NCBI RefSeq assembly: GCF_029906345.1
Contig: NZ_JARYGY010000005.1
Span: 1 to 64,000, forward strand
Reading direction: 5' to 3'
DNA: 64,000 nt
From: Aquimarina mycalae
GTDB lineage: Bacteria; Bacteroidota; Bacteroidia; Flavobacteriales; Flavobacteriaceae
A program made the translations under genes and the position numbers. Shown here one piece after another: positions 17,928-27,181 of the stretch (positions are counted from its first letter, which is position 1; every line of letters starts with the position of its first letter). Under the pieces are notes generated by a model. It had not been told where the DNA came from, made no database searches, and saw nothing but the letters and a program-made list of their open reading frames with translations.

Positions 17928-18620
17928 TTAATATTCCTTAGTCTTCTCTTCTATTTTATCTAATACATCCTTAGCACTTTTCATATAACTATCTAATATC
18001 GGTTTTAGATTTTTATATACTAGCATATAATGTATAGCCAACCTAGCTCTATAAGTATCACTAACATAATACTCATACATATCTGGATTATCAATGTTAC
18101 CTAATAACAAATCACCAATCCAGGTATGGTTATATTTTAGGTATTCCATATTTTCAGAAATATCCGCTCCTATCCGTTCATGAGTTTCTTTTAACAATAC
18201 ATCAAACACATTATGATTTGCTAAAATTTGTACTAGCAAACTATCCGTTTGTTCGGTATCAGCAACTTCAAATTTTTCTAGCATTCTAATACCTTTTTTC
18301 TGTAGTTCAAATGGTGCATAACTAAGTACAAGTCCCATTGCTTGAGGATTTTTTTTATACATTTCTATAGTAACTGTATCACTCAAAAATTGATCAAATA
18401 TTTTCTTTTTAACTTCTAATTGCTTTAATACACTTCCTATGGACAACGTATCGATTTTTAAATCCTCTTTATAGGTAACAAAGGTATTTCTTAAATTCTT
18501 TTTTTTCTTTCTTATTTCATTAGCAGAATTAATACTTACAGCAATCAAAATCCCTATAACAACTAAAAAGATTTCACCAATCGAATAGAATAGATACTTT
18601 TTTACTCTTTTTTTATACAT
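17928..18620 (-). CDS. DUF6090-family membrane protein
   Basis: The 230-residue protein opens with a basic stretch and one membrane helix in the hallmark pattern YSIGEIFLVVIGILIAVSIN, followed by NEIRKKKK. I recognise this as the Flavobacteriia-specific DUF6090 family. The rest is helical and charged, and no function is known. It is divergent from the MFS gene at 18718 with a 97-bp spacer. Confidence 0.8.
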   Translation of the reverse strand: MYKKRVKKYLFYSIGEIFLVVIGILIAVSINSANEIRKKKKNLRNTFVTYKEDLKIDTLSIGSVLKQLEVKKKIFDQFLSDTVTIEMYKKNPQAMGLVLSYAPFELQKKGIRMLEKFEVADTEQTDSLLVQILANHNVFDVLLKETHERIGADISENMEYLKYNHTWIGDLLLGNIDNPDMYEYYVSDTYRARLAIHYMLVYKNLKPILDSYMKSAKDVLDKIEEKTKEY

Positions 18621-18705
18621 GAAGTTTAGTGACTTTTATTTTTCCGCTTTTAAATATACAATAAAATACACATCATACTAATCATATTCTATTGTCTAAA
18701 TGACG

Positions 18706-18713
18706 TACTTTTG
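18706..18713 (+). promoter_or_regulatory. -7 promoter box that decides the MFS start
   Basis: TACTTTTG is an exact TAnnTTTG match. It lies inside the first codons of a longer frame that opens at 18700 and ends five bases before the ATG at 18718. A transcript begun here cannot contain the ATG at 18700, so 18718 is the better start. Confidence 0.5.
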
Positions 18714-18717
18714 GCAG

Positions 18718-19914
18718 ATGCTAAAAAAGAAGTTTGCACAGCTAGAATTTATCGTATTAATGGCATCATTAATGTCTATTGTAGCGCTAGCAATTGATGC
18801 TTTATTGCCAGCATTAGATATTATTGGTATTACTATAGGTACTACAGATTTAGCTGATAACCAATTGTTAATCACTATGATTTTTTTGGGTCTTGGAATT
18901 GGTCCATTGATTTTTGGTCCAATATCCGATAGTATCGGTAGAAAACCAGTGGTTTATATGGGTTTTACACTATTCATTATTGCCAGTTTCATGTGTATTT
19001 ATTCTACCAGTCTATCGGTAATGATTACAGGTAGAATTCTTCAAGGTATTGGGTTGTCTGCACCTAGAACCATCGCAATTGCAATGATACGAGATATATA
19101 TACAGGTGATTATATGGCTCGTATTATGTCATTTATTACTGTAGTTTTTATTCTTGTTCCTATTATTGCTCCTGCTATTGGTAAATCCGTATTAGACCAT
19201 TATAACTGGCAGGCAATATTTTATATACAGTTAGTATTTGGTGTATTAGTTACCTTTTGGTTTTGGAAGCGGCAAGATGAAACCTTAGATCTATCCAAAC
19301 GCATTAAATTTACATCTTCTATTTTTACAGATGGTCTAAAAGAACTTATCAAATACAAAACTACAATTGGATATACATTGATTTCTGGTTTTATTGTAGG
19401 ATCCTTTTTAGTGTACCTGAGTAGCTCTCAACAAATTTTTGAGCAACAATACCAGCTCAAAGATGAATTTCCATATATATTCGCATTATTAGCTATTTCT
19501 ATTGGTACAGCCACTTTTTTAAATGGTACACTAGTATTAAAATATGGTATGGAGAAATTGATTACTGTTTCCCTGTTAGGGTATTTTGGGATTTCGTTAC
19601 TATATATTATATTATTTTATGGAGAAGCTAACCCTAATATTGTAGTGCTTTTGTTTTTCTTCGGGATGCAATTCTTTGCTATTGGGTTTTTGTTCGGAAA
19701 CTTAAGAGCTGTGGCCATGCAACCTGTTGGTCATATCGCAGGAATAGCTGCAGCCATTACAGGATTTATCTCTACTATTATGGCTGTTCCTATTAGTACA
19801 TATATCGGAAGATTTGTCACAGATACTGCCTTACCACTATTTATTGGATTCTTGATTTGTGCTGTGCTTTCTATAGTAATTTTGGTATATCTAAAAGTTT
19901 CTGAGAAAAAGTAA
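18718..19914 (+). CDS. MFS drug-resistance transporter (Bcr/CflA type)
   Basis: The 398-residue inner-membrane protein has twelve hydrophobic segments. It carries the MFS motif between helices 2 and 3 (GPISDSIGRKPVVYMG), and the QGIGLSAPRTIAIAMIRD segment near the motif C region is typical of the Bcr/CflA group of drug:H+ antiporters. The start was set at 18718 because of the promoter box just before it. The frame is open to an ATG six codons upstream. Confidence 0.87.
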   Translation: MLKKKFAQLEFIVLMASLMSIVALAIDALLPALDIIGITIGTTDLADNQLLITMIFLGLGIGPLIFGPISDSIGRKPVVYMGFTLFIIASFMCIYSTSLSVMITGRILQGIGLSAPRTIAIAMIRDIYTGDYMARIMSFITVVFILVPIIAPAIGKSVLDHYNWQAIFYIQLVFGVLVTFWFWKRQDETLDLSKRIKFTSSIFTDGLKELIKYKTTIGYTLISGFIVGSFLVYLSSSQQIFEQQYQLKDEFPYIFALLAISIGTATFLNGTLVLKYGMEKLITVSLLGYFGISLLYIILFYGEANPNIVVLLFFFGMQFFAIGFLFGNLRAVAMQPVGHIAGIAAAITGFISTIMAVPISTYIGRFVTDTALPLFIGFLICAVLSIVILVYLKVSEKK

Positions 19915-19938
19915 AATTACAAGATAAACATGCACATG

Positions 19939-20112
19939 CTAAGCTTTTTTTTTACTATCAGTATCTTGAGGAATAGATAATTCTCCATCACCTACAATTG
20001 CAAACTTATCTCTCTTGGATCCATATCCAAAATTAGAAGATCGACGGTACTTATTTTGGAAATCTGCGAATTTTCTTTTTCGCCAAGATTTCTCTTTATT
20101 TTGATGTTCCAT
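19939..20112 (-). CDS. Small conserved-looking protein, 57 residues
   Basis: An ATG-started 57-codon frame encodes a very basic N-terminal half (MEHQNKEKSWRKRKFADFQN) and a glycine/serine-rich centre (KYRRSSNFGYGSKRDKFA), and ends GELSIPQDTDSKKKA. Its composition is protein-like, with no low-complexity bias from AT content, and it fills an otherwise empty 390-bp gap. It lies convergent with the MFS gene. No known domain is recognised. The basic, aromatic character would suit a nucleic-acid- or ribosome-associated peptide, which is a guess. Confidence 0.65.
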   Translation of the reverse strand: MEHQNKEKSWRKRKFADFQNKYRRSSNFGYGSKRDKFAIVGDGELSIPQDTDSKKKA

Positions 20113-20308
20113 ATGATATATTTTAACGTTAGTTGCTTGATTAACAATTAATTTCCTTTCTAAGTTATATTTTTTTTTAGAATTTATTTAATTTCTTAAC
20201 ATCAAATTATAATTATTTTGATGATTTTCCTCTAATTTTCCTCTGCCTTATTATGAACACTATTGGAATGATTATTGTTCTTTCTTATCTTTAGAAAATA
20301 CCTTGGTT

Positions 20309-20914
20309 ATGAAAACATATATAAATTCATTTATTTTTTTAATTCTTTTGATTCCATTTACCTATGCTCAATTCCCTTCTGAAAGCAGTGATATCACGAA
20401 TGTATCTGATGGGTATGTAGGTCACGAAGATGCATTAATTAATGACGTAGTTAAATTAGAATTTGATGTAAAAAACTCTAAGGTATCTTTCGATTTTGTT
20501 TCTGAAGATACTAGTGGTACTATTGGTGGTTTAGATTTTAAAATATCATTTAATCCCGAAGATCCTGATAATGCATACTTTAAAGGTACCGCACTTGTAA
20601 ATACTTTAGATACCGATAACTTTTTAAGAGATGGTCATCTTATGTGGGAAAAGTTTTTCTATAAAAAGAAATATCCAAAAATATCTTTTGTAAGCTCCCA
20701 AGTTGTTCATTTTGGAAACAATAATTACAAAGTAATTGGAGATTTGACTATTAAAGGTGTTACTAAAGAAGTAATTATTAACTTTACCTTAGATATTACT
20801 ACAAAACTTGCAGGAAAAACTACGATTTACACTAGTGATTATGGTGTCAACATTCACGATGAACGTGAAAAAAACAAACTAAATATTGTTTTTGACTTCC
20901 CAATTCTGAAGTAA
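20309..20914 (+). CDS. YceI-family secreted protein
   Basis: Counted from the ATG at 20309, the product is 201 residues. A signal peptide (about 1-19, ending TYAQ) is followed by a YceI beta-barrel with VSFDFVSEDTSGTIGGLDFKI, FRDGHLMW-like and GDLTIKGVTKEVIINF segments. YceI proteins bind isoprenoid or long-chain amphiphiles in the periplasm. A TTG two codons upstream is in frame but less likely. It appears monocistronic. Confidence 0.87.
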   Translation: MKTYINSFIFLILLIPFTYAQFPSESSDITNVSDGYVGHEDALINDVVKLEFDVKNSKVSFDFVSEDTSGTIGGLDFKISFNPEDPDNAYFKGTALVNTLDTDNFLRDGHLMWEKFFYKKKYPKISFVSSQVVHFGNNNYKVIGDLTIKGVTKEVIINFTLDITTKLAGKTTIYTSDYGVNIHDEREKNKLNIVFDFPILK

Positions 20915-20936
20915 CTCTAAACTACAAGTTAAAATT

Positions 20937-21083
20937 TTATATATTAATATTATATGCTTTGGCGAGTCTTTCTGAAGTCGATAGTACTACATTGTATGCT
21001 ATATTCATTTCTTTTAATCGAGTAATTTTAATCTTATTATCTCGCTCCTTTGTATTCTCCTTGTAAATTGATCGACTTATCAT
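20937..21083 (-). CDS. Possible small protein, 48 residues
   Basis: An ATG-started frame of 48 codons encodes MISRSIYKENTKERDNKIKI, then a helical segment (RLKEMNIAYNVVLSTSERLA) and a short tail. The charged-helix pattern looks real and the frame fills most of a 355-bp gap. I know of no named family. It is downstream of, and on the same strand as, the M16 protease gene, but a strong terminator separates the two. Confidence 0.5.
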   Translation of the reverse strand: MISRSIYKENTKERDNKIKITRLKEMNIAYNVVLSTSERLAKAYNINI

Positions 21084-21193
21084 GTGATTTGTTTTTTTAT
21101 GTATCCAATATTCCCATGTACAAAGTTACACAGTAATCATAAGCCAGATAAGGGTATAAATACGGTTTTTATTAGGGGATTTAAACCCTTTAT

Positions 21194-21229
21194 TCTTTTT
21201 CACAAAAAAAGGTCTGATTACCATATCAG
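21194..21229. terminator. Bidirectional rho-independent terminator
   Basis: Stem GGTCTGAT (21201-21208) / ATCAGACC (21215-21222) with a six-base loop, flanked by an A-run on the left and a T-run on the right. The U-tract exists on both strands, so it serves the M16 gene ending at 21270 and can also stop readthrough from the YceI side. Confidence 0.85.
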
Positions 21230-21269
21230 ACCTTTTTTTAATGATTCACTATGATAATTGATATATAGT

Positions 21270-24116
21270 TTAGATTTTATTTCCGTGGATATCTAATTCT
21301 GTAACCACTTTATTTAGTTTTTTAACCTCTTCCAACTGCGTTGCTTTATCTCCTACAACTAGATAAATCATTTCATTCTCTTTATAATATTTAGAAATGA
21401 TTGATTTAAAATTTAATTCATTCATTTCAACAAGTTCTTTTTGATCATCTTCAATAAACGATTCAGACTTATTGTATTTGCTCATTTCTCTTAGGATATT
21501 TAATTTATCACCTAAACCTTCATAAGCCCTAGTACTTCCTTTCAGAATTTTAGTCTTTGTAGTTTCTGCTGCATCCTTATCAAAACTTTCTTCATAATTA
21601 GTGATCATTCCTTCAATAATTTTTAAAGAAGGTAACGTTGCATTTGCACGAACACTTGTTCTTACCGCTAAAGGGCTAATATTTTTTAACGCTCGAATCC
21701 CTGAATATGCCCCATACGTATACCCTTTTTCAATTCTTAATGTTTGGAATAATCTTCCGCTAGATCCTCCTCCAAGTATTTCATTGGCATAATTTAGATT
21801 ATTAAATTCCTCATTAGAAGCTGATAGTGCTAAGTTACCTATGAAAATTACAGATTGTTTCGCATTTGGAACATCTATAAAATATAATTGATCTGTTTTA
21901 TTGTTTATTACCGTTTCTGGTTGAGGGATTTCTACTTTTTCGGTATTCCAATTTGTTGCTAAGGATGATAATGCATCATTGACTGTTTCTTTAGTAATAT
22001 TACCAGCGATGTGAAAAGCTGCATTTTTTGAAGAAAGTGTGTTATAATGTGCTTTTACATCCTCTAGTGTAATATTATTAATTGTTGTTAATGTTCCTGA
22101 ATTAGGTGTTCCCAATATATGTTGATCTCCATACACTAGTTTATTAAAATTGATAGATGCAATTGAATTAGGGTTGGCTTCTCTACCTTTTAAACTTGTT
22201 TGTAACGCTTGTTTTAAACGATTATACTCTTGTTCATCCCAGCGAGGTTGCAATAAAATCTCTTCAACCAATGCTAAAGTTTCTTTAAAATTCTTAGATA
22301 AACAAGATCCTGTTATACGAATTTCTTCACTACCACTAAACATGTTGATTGAAGCTCCTAATAACCCAATCGCTTCTTCTAATTCTGCAGGGGTTTTACT
22401 AGCAGTTCCTTCCATCATTAGACTTGTCATTAAACTAGATATTCCTGATTTATCCAATGGATCTAATAAATGCCCTCCATCTATTGTAATATCAAAACTT
22501 ACTAATGGTAATTCTTTATTTTCAATACCAAAGATTTTAATACCATTAGAAGCTTCACTTGTCCATACGGCTGGTGCTTTAAATAAAGGCAGTTCTCCAA
22601 AGTCTGGTTCACTGCGATCATGAGTAGATGGTGTTTTTTCATATACTGCCTCTTCTCCCTGACTTACTTCTTCATTTGCAACATCATTCTTAACTTCTTC
22701 TATCCAAACCGATGCCTGATTTGATCCAGTAACAGCGAGCTCTAACTGTCCTTTTGGTACTACACTAGTCATTACATAATTCTTACCTTTTATATAAGTA
22801 TTATATACTCTCATTACATCATCTCTACTCACCGCATTGGTTAACTTTGCGGTTTTAGAAATATATCCTGGATCTCCATTGAACTCATTATCTTGCACCA
22901 ATTGAAAGGCTTTATTTAGTACAGTACTAAAGCCTTGATACAATCCTGTTTCTAATTCTGCTTTTATTCTTTTTAATTCATTATCCGTAAATCCGTCTTT
23001 TTCGAACCTTGCTAAACCTTCAGTAATAGCTGCTTTTATACTATCTAAATCTTTTCCAACATTCGCTCTAACTCCAAAGGTGAATTCTCCAGCCAATTCA
23101 TTAGAATTTTGAAAAGAAAAAGGTCTTGGAGCCAATTTTTTCTCCTCAACCAGTACTTTGTATAACGGTGATTTCTTACTACCAGTTAATAACTGACCTA
23201 AAATCTGTAATGCATATACATCTTTATGATATTCTTCTACAGTTGGAAATACCATTCTAAGTTCTGGTAATTTTGCAAAATTATCTTCAAAATACAGTGA
23301 CTTACTTTCTGATAATGTAACAGGCATAGGTGTTAAAGGTTCTACTTCTGGTCCTTTTTCAATTTCACCAAACCATTTTTTAACTAATTCTTTAGTCTTT
23401 TCTACATCAATATCACCTGCGATCACCAAAGAACCATTACTTGCTCCGTAATACTTTTTATAAAACTCCTTAACATCTTCTAAAGTAGCAGATTGTAAAT
23501 CTGGTAAAGATCCGATAACCGTCCAACTATATGGGTGCCCTTCTGGATACAAATTCTTTCTAATGATTTCATCTGTATACCCATATGGTGCATTATCCAC
23601 ACGTTGACGTTTTTCATTTTTAACGACTTGCTTTTCTCTTTCTAAAGCAGCTTCAGTTACCGTATTAATCATATACCCATAACGATCAGAATCTATCCAT
23701 AAGATTTTCTCAAATGCATCCTTTGGGACTACTTCATAATATACAGTACCATCGGTCCAGGTTCCGCCATTTCTTTGACCACCCCATTCAGGAATTAATT
23801 TTCTATTTGCACCAACTGGTGTATTTTCTGAGTCATTAAACGACATATGTTCGAAAAAATGAGCGAACCCCGTTTTACCTGGTTTTTCTCTATTAGAACC
23901 TACATGCATCATCGTTGCTACAGCTACAATGGGATCACTATGATCTTCATGTAGAATTACTTCTAACCCATTATCTAAAGTAAATTTTTCATAATCTATT
24001 TTGAATTCTGATGTTTCCGAAGTATCTGAAATTTCGGCTTTTTCTTCGGATGTAGAACAGGAGAAAACTATCACTGAAAATGCAGTAATAGCAGTGATTT
24101 TTTTAAAAAATGACAT
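21270..24116 (-). CDS. M16-family zinc metallopeptidase, lipoprotein
   Basis: The 948-residue protein has a lipobox ending at Cys20 (VFSC). Two M16 modules follow. The N-terminal half carries the inverted zinc motif H86-F-F-E-H90 and the distal EREKQVVKNE glutamate region. The C-terminal half (from about 500) has the PqqL/M16 C fold without a zinc motif, as is normal for tandem M16 enzymes. It should degrade peptides at the cell envelope. A TATTTTTG box (24162-24169, minus strand) about 46 bases upstream is a likely promoter. Confidence 0.9.
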   Translation of the reverse strand: MSFFKKITAITAFSVIVFSCSTSEEKAEISDTSETSEFKIDYEKFTLDNGLEVILHEDHSDPIVAVATMMHVGSNREKPGKTGFAHFFEHMSFNDSENTPVGANRKLIPEWGGQRNGGTWTDGTVYYEVVPKDAFEKILWIDSDRYGYMINTVTEAALEREKQVVKNEKRQRVDNAPYGYTDEIIRKNLYPEGHPYSWTVIGSLPDLQSATLEDVKEFYKKYYGASNGSLVIAGDIDVEKTKELVKKWFGEIEKGPEVEPLTPMPVTLSESKSLYFEDNFAKLPELRMVFPTVEEYHKDVYALQILGQLLTGSKKSPLYKVLVEEKKLAPRPFSFQNSNELAGEFTFGVRANVGKDLDSIKAAITEGLARFEKDGFTDNELKRIKAELETGLYQGFSTVLNKAFQLVQDNEFNGDPGYISKTAKLTNAVSRDDVMRVYNTYIKGKNYVMTSVVPKGQLELAVTGSNQASVWIEEVKNDVANEEVSQGEEAVYEKTPSTHDRSEPDFGELPLFKAPAVWTSEASNGIKIFGIENKELPLVSFDITIDGGHLLDPLDKSGISSLMTSLMMEGTASKTPAELEEAIGLLGASINMFSGSEEIRITGSCLSKNFKETLALVEEILLQPRWDEQEYNRLKQALQTSLKGREANPNSIASINFNKLVYGDQHILGTPNSGTLTTINNITLEDVKAHYNTLSSKNAAFHIAGNITKETVNDALSSLATNWNTEKVEIPQPETVINNKTDQLYFIDVPNAKQSVIFIGNLALSASNEEFNNLNYANEILGGGSSGRLFQTLRIEKGYTYGAYSGIRALKNISPLAVRTSVRANATLPSLKIIEGMITNYEESFDKDAAETTKTKILKGSTRAYEGLGDKLNILREMSKYNKSESFIEDDQKELVEMNELNFKSIISKYYKENEMIYLVVGDKATQLEEVKKLNKVVTELDIHGNKI

Positions 24117-24189
24117 GCGTGCAATTATTTTGATTAATGAATATTTAAGTTAGTTAAGAGTCAAAAATATAAAAACAAATACTATTATA

Positions 24190-24735
24190 TTATAAATTAA
24201 TTGTAAAAGCTGAGAACCTTCCGTGATTAGACAACGAAATACTAGTATCCAACAGGAGATTATTTACACTAATCACTGGAATATGATTTCTATCTTTTTC
24301 AATAGCAATCGATGATTCTTCGATCTCAAATATATCGGCAATACAATCCTTAAGTATACTCTTATATTTTAATGCTGAATTATCTAATATCTTATAAACA
24401 TAAGATTGGTTATAATTACAAGTAGCTATGGTATGTACATATTCTTTTGTAATCCAAGAACTCGTTATGTATTTATAATTATCTACAGTAACAATATCAT
24501 TAGTACATATAAAATCTTTAGGGTTGTATTTAGGTGAAACTGAAAAACGTCTCTGATGAGCCTTGTATGTTGCTTCTTTCATACTCCACAACTTCCAAAC
24601 CATTTGATTAGGATTCTGTGCAGTATGTATCATAGATTGTTCAGACGAAGTACATATTTTTTGCAACCATCCTTTTCTACGCCAATTACTTTGTATTGAA
24701 GCTAGATTAAAATCAACGATATCATTACCTATCAT
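24190..24735 (-). CDS. 4'-phosphopantetheinyl transferase superfamily protein
   Basis: The 181-residue protein has the metal-binding GNDIVDF at the start and WSMKEATYKA (Trp50, Lys53, Glu54), the signature of Sfp/AcpS-like transferases, and ends with SLSNHGRFSAF. It would move phosphopantetheine from CoA to the serine of an ACP. Its start overlaps the stop of the ACP gene by four bases, so the adjoining carrier is its obvious substrate. It is the last gene of the type III PKS operon. Confidence 0.88.
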   Translation of the reverse strand: MIGNDIVDFNLASIQSNWRRKGWLQKICTSSEQSMIHTAQNPNQMVWKLWSMKEATYKAHQRRFSVSPKYNPKDFICTNDIVTVDNYKYITSSWITKEYVHTIATCNYNQSYVYKILDNSALKYKSILKDCIADIFEIEESSIAIEKDRNHIPVISVNNLLLDTSISLSNHGRFSAFTINL

Positions 24736-24986
24736 TTTGCATCCAATTTATCCTGAATTACCTCTATAGAAGCCTTTACGGTAAGCATTTTATCCATACC
24801 ATCATTATCTATTTCAATACCAAATTCATCTTCAACATCAAGAATTACATCTACCAAATTGGCAGAGTTGATTTCTAAATCATTTATGAAATTTGTATCC
24901 TCAGAAAGTTGTTGTAGTCCTTCCTGATTTTGCACATAAGGTTCTATAATAGTTTTTAGTTTAGACAGTAATTCTTCTTTTGTCAT
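24732..24986 (-). CDS. Acyl carrier protein
   Basis: The 84-residue acidic helical protein has the carrier fold and phosphopantetheine-site Ser41 in the sequence LEINSANLVDVILDVEDEFGI. The residue before the serine is Asn, not the usual Asp (DSL), a minor departure seen in specialised carriers. It lies between the ketosynthase (14 bp) and the transferase (4-bp overlap), so it is a dedicated carrier for this cluster, not the housekeeping ACP. Confidence 0.9.
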   Translation of the reverse strand: MTKEELLSKLKTIIEPYVQNQEGLQQLSEDTNFINDLEINSANLVDVILDVEDEFGIEIDNDGMDKMLTVKASIEVIQDKLDAK

Positions 24987-25000
24987 GAAATTATAAATTA

Positions 25001-26275
25001 TTAATATTTTTTAAAGATAACACAAGCATTCACATCACCAAATCCGAAACTTGCTTTTGCAACTATGTTAAGAGGTTCTTCAATTGTTTTTGTGGGGACA
25101 CATTCTCTGGCAATCATAGCTTCAATATCTGGATTCAAGTCTTCACAATTTATATTACCAAATACAAACCCTTCTTTTAGTTGCAGAACAGTTGCCACAC
25201 TTTCAATACTACCAGAAGCAGCTAAACAATGTCCAACCAAACTTTTCAATGAATTTATATAAGGAAAATGTTTTCCTTTTCTACCTAGCGCATCGCACCA
25301 ATTTTTGATTTCTGTTGCGTCCTTTGTAGTTGCAGTAAGGTGTCCATTTATTGCATCGATATTGTTAGCATCTATTCCAGAATGTATGACAGCTTTCTGT
25401 ATACATTGTTTCACCGCTACGTTATTAGGAGCAGTCATGCTACCACCGTTTCTCTGACCACCACTATTAACATGTCCTCCTAAAATTTCAGCATAAATTG
25501 TGGCTCCTCTTTTTTTAGCACTATCCAAACTTTCAATGACCAAAGCTCCTGCTCCACTACCAGGAACAAAACCACTAGCTGTAGCGCTCATCGGTCTAGA
25601 CGCAGCAATGGGATTATCATTGTATCTATGAGGAAGTATTCGCATAGCATCAAATCCACCCCAAACATAGGGTCCACTATCACTGGTACTACCTGCTAAT
25701 ATAATTTCTGCTTTACCTGATATAATTCGATCATAAGCCATCAATATCGCTTCAGTACCTGTACTACAAGCAGAAGAGTTTGTTGTAGTTATATTGCCGC
25801 AACCTATCATTCCTCCTAAAAAAGCACTAATACCACTCGCCATGGTTTGAATCACAGAAGTACTTCCTAGTCTTCTAACCTTTCCTTCGTCTACTTTATA
25901 AATGGCTTCTCTAAATTTATCAACTCCCAATATTCCAGTTCCAAATATTACTCCTGCATCCCATAAGGGTTCTGATGTTTTATCTATGATAGGTAATCCA
26001 GCATTTTTCCAAGCATCTAACCCAGCAATAACTCCATACTCTAATCCAGAAGCCTTTAATCCTTTTAATTGAATTGAGTTAAAGTAATTGTTTAAGTAAT
26101 CATTTTCATACATAGGTTTACCAGCAATTTGACATGAAAAATTTAACGTGTTTAATTCGTCTATATAGCGAATACCCGATATACCATTTAGTATAGAGTT
26201 TTTAAATTCTGAAACGTTCATTCCATTTGGTGCAACAACACCCAAACCAGTAATCACCACTTGTCTTCTATCCAT
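25001..26275 (-). CDS. FabF-like beta-ketoacyl-ACP synthase
   Basis: The 424-residue condensing enzyme has the catalytic triad Cys170 (SSACSTG), His312 (NGHLTATTKDATE) and His349 (SLVGHCLAASG). The His312 motif differs from the usual HGT(S/G)T and is like those of pigment- and lipid-cluster ketosynthases, so a secondary-metabolism role is likely. It would extend acyl-ACP by two carbons, giving the acyl starter for the type III PKS. It overlaps the hydrolase gene by 8 bp. Confidence 0.9.
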   Translation of the reverse strand: MDRRQVVITGLGVVAPNGMNVSEFKNSILNGISGIRYIDELNTLNFSCQIAGKPMYENDYLNNYFNSIQLKGLKASGLEYGVIAGLDAWKNAGLPIIDKTSEPLWDAGVIFGTGILGVDKFREAIYKVDEGKVRRLGSTSVIQTMASGISAFLGGMIGCGNITTTNSSACSTGTEAILMAYDRIISGKAEIILAGSTSDSGPYVWGGFDAMRILPHRYNDNPIAASRPMSATASGFVPGSGAGALVIESLDSAKKRGATIYAEILGGHVNSGGQRNGGSMTAPNNVAVKQCIQKAVIHSGIDANNIDAINGHLTATTKDATEIKNWCDALGRKGKHFPYINSLKSLVGHCLAASGSIESVATVLQLKEGFVFGNINCEDLNPDIEAMIARECVPTKTIEEPLNIVAKASFGFGDVNACVIFKKY

Positions 26276-27167
26276 CAGTTCTACAAGAATTAATGATACT
26301 TACTATTTTTCCTAATGCGTTTTTGGATTCTGGCATCACTGGTAATAATGGCCATACATGTGGCATATTATTACCCAGAATAACTTCTAGAGGTATCATA
26401 TTTTTTTTCAAAATATCAATAAAAACTTCTTGATCAGGTGCTAATATATCATCTGTAGCCAAAAAAAGATATATCGGCGGAAAGCTCTCAAAACTTCCGT
26501 ACAACGGAGAAATAATAGGATTGGTTAACGCATATGAACCTGCACACATTTTATTGGCTGATAAAACACCTTTTATACCTAATATTAAATCCTTAGCGTC
26601 TTTTTCCTTTATTTTAGGATTCGTTAAACTTGCGTCCATCACTGGCGTAATCGGTATAACCTTAGCTGGAGGTGTAAGTTTTTCTTTTATCAATCTTTGT
26701 ACAAGTGTGAGTATTAAATTACCTCCTGCAGAATCACCGATTAAAACAATATTTGAACCATCATAACTCTTAAGAGCTTCTAAATACACCTTATAAGCGT
26801 TCTCAGTAATTATATCAATAGTATGTTCTGGAGCTTTAGGATAATCTACTAACCAACCTGCACTATTAGTACTAGAAACTATTTTAGAAATAAATTGCCA
26901 ATTTTCTTTAGTTGGTCCACACACAAAGCCTCCACCGTGAAAATAAATTGTTACTTGGTCCTTTTGTATGGTATAGGGATTAATGATCTGAACTATACTC
27001 TTATCAACTTTTAAAGTCTTTACATTTTTTCCTCTAACCAATCGTTTTTTGGGAACATGGATATCATCTTTTCTTTTTTTTACATAATCAATAGGATCTT
27101 GAGACCAAGATTTCTTTACCTTTTTTAACTTTAGTATTAATTTTACTATTGAATATCCAAAACTCAT
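26268..27167 (-). CDS. Alpha/beta hydrolase of the hormone-sensitive lipase type
   Basis: The 299-residue protein has the oxyanion motif HGGG (77-80), the nucleophile Ser146 in GDSAGGN, a DD-type acidic residue (ATDDILAPD) and a late MPHVWPL histidine. It is cytoplasmic, with no signal sequence. In this cluster it could act as a thioesterase/esterase releasing or trimming the acyl chain. Ester substrate otherwise unknown. It lies 14 bp after the FabZ-like gene and overlaps the ketosynthase. Confidence 0.87.
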   Translation of the reverse strand: MSFGYSIVKLILKLKKVKKSWSQDPIDYVKKRKDDIHVPKKRLVRGKNVKTLKVDKSIVQIINPYTIQKDQVTIYFHGGGFVCGPTKENWQFISKIVSSTNSAGWLVDYPKAPEHTIDIITENAYKVYLEALKSYDGSNIVLIGDSAGGNLILTLVQRLIKEKLTPPAKVIPITPVMDASLTNPKIKEKDAKDLILGIKGVLSANKMCAGSYALTNPIISPLYGSFESFPPIYLFLATDDILAPDQEVFIDILKKNMIPLEVILGNNMPHVWPLLPVMPESKNALGKIVSIINSCRTDG

Positions 27168-27181
27168 TCTTTACTCTTTAA

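Noticed and set aside
22150..22623. 157-codon plus-strand frame inside the M16 protease
   Set aside because: Antisense shadow, with no start context and no recognisable protein.
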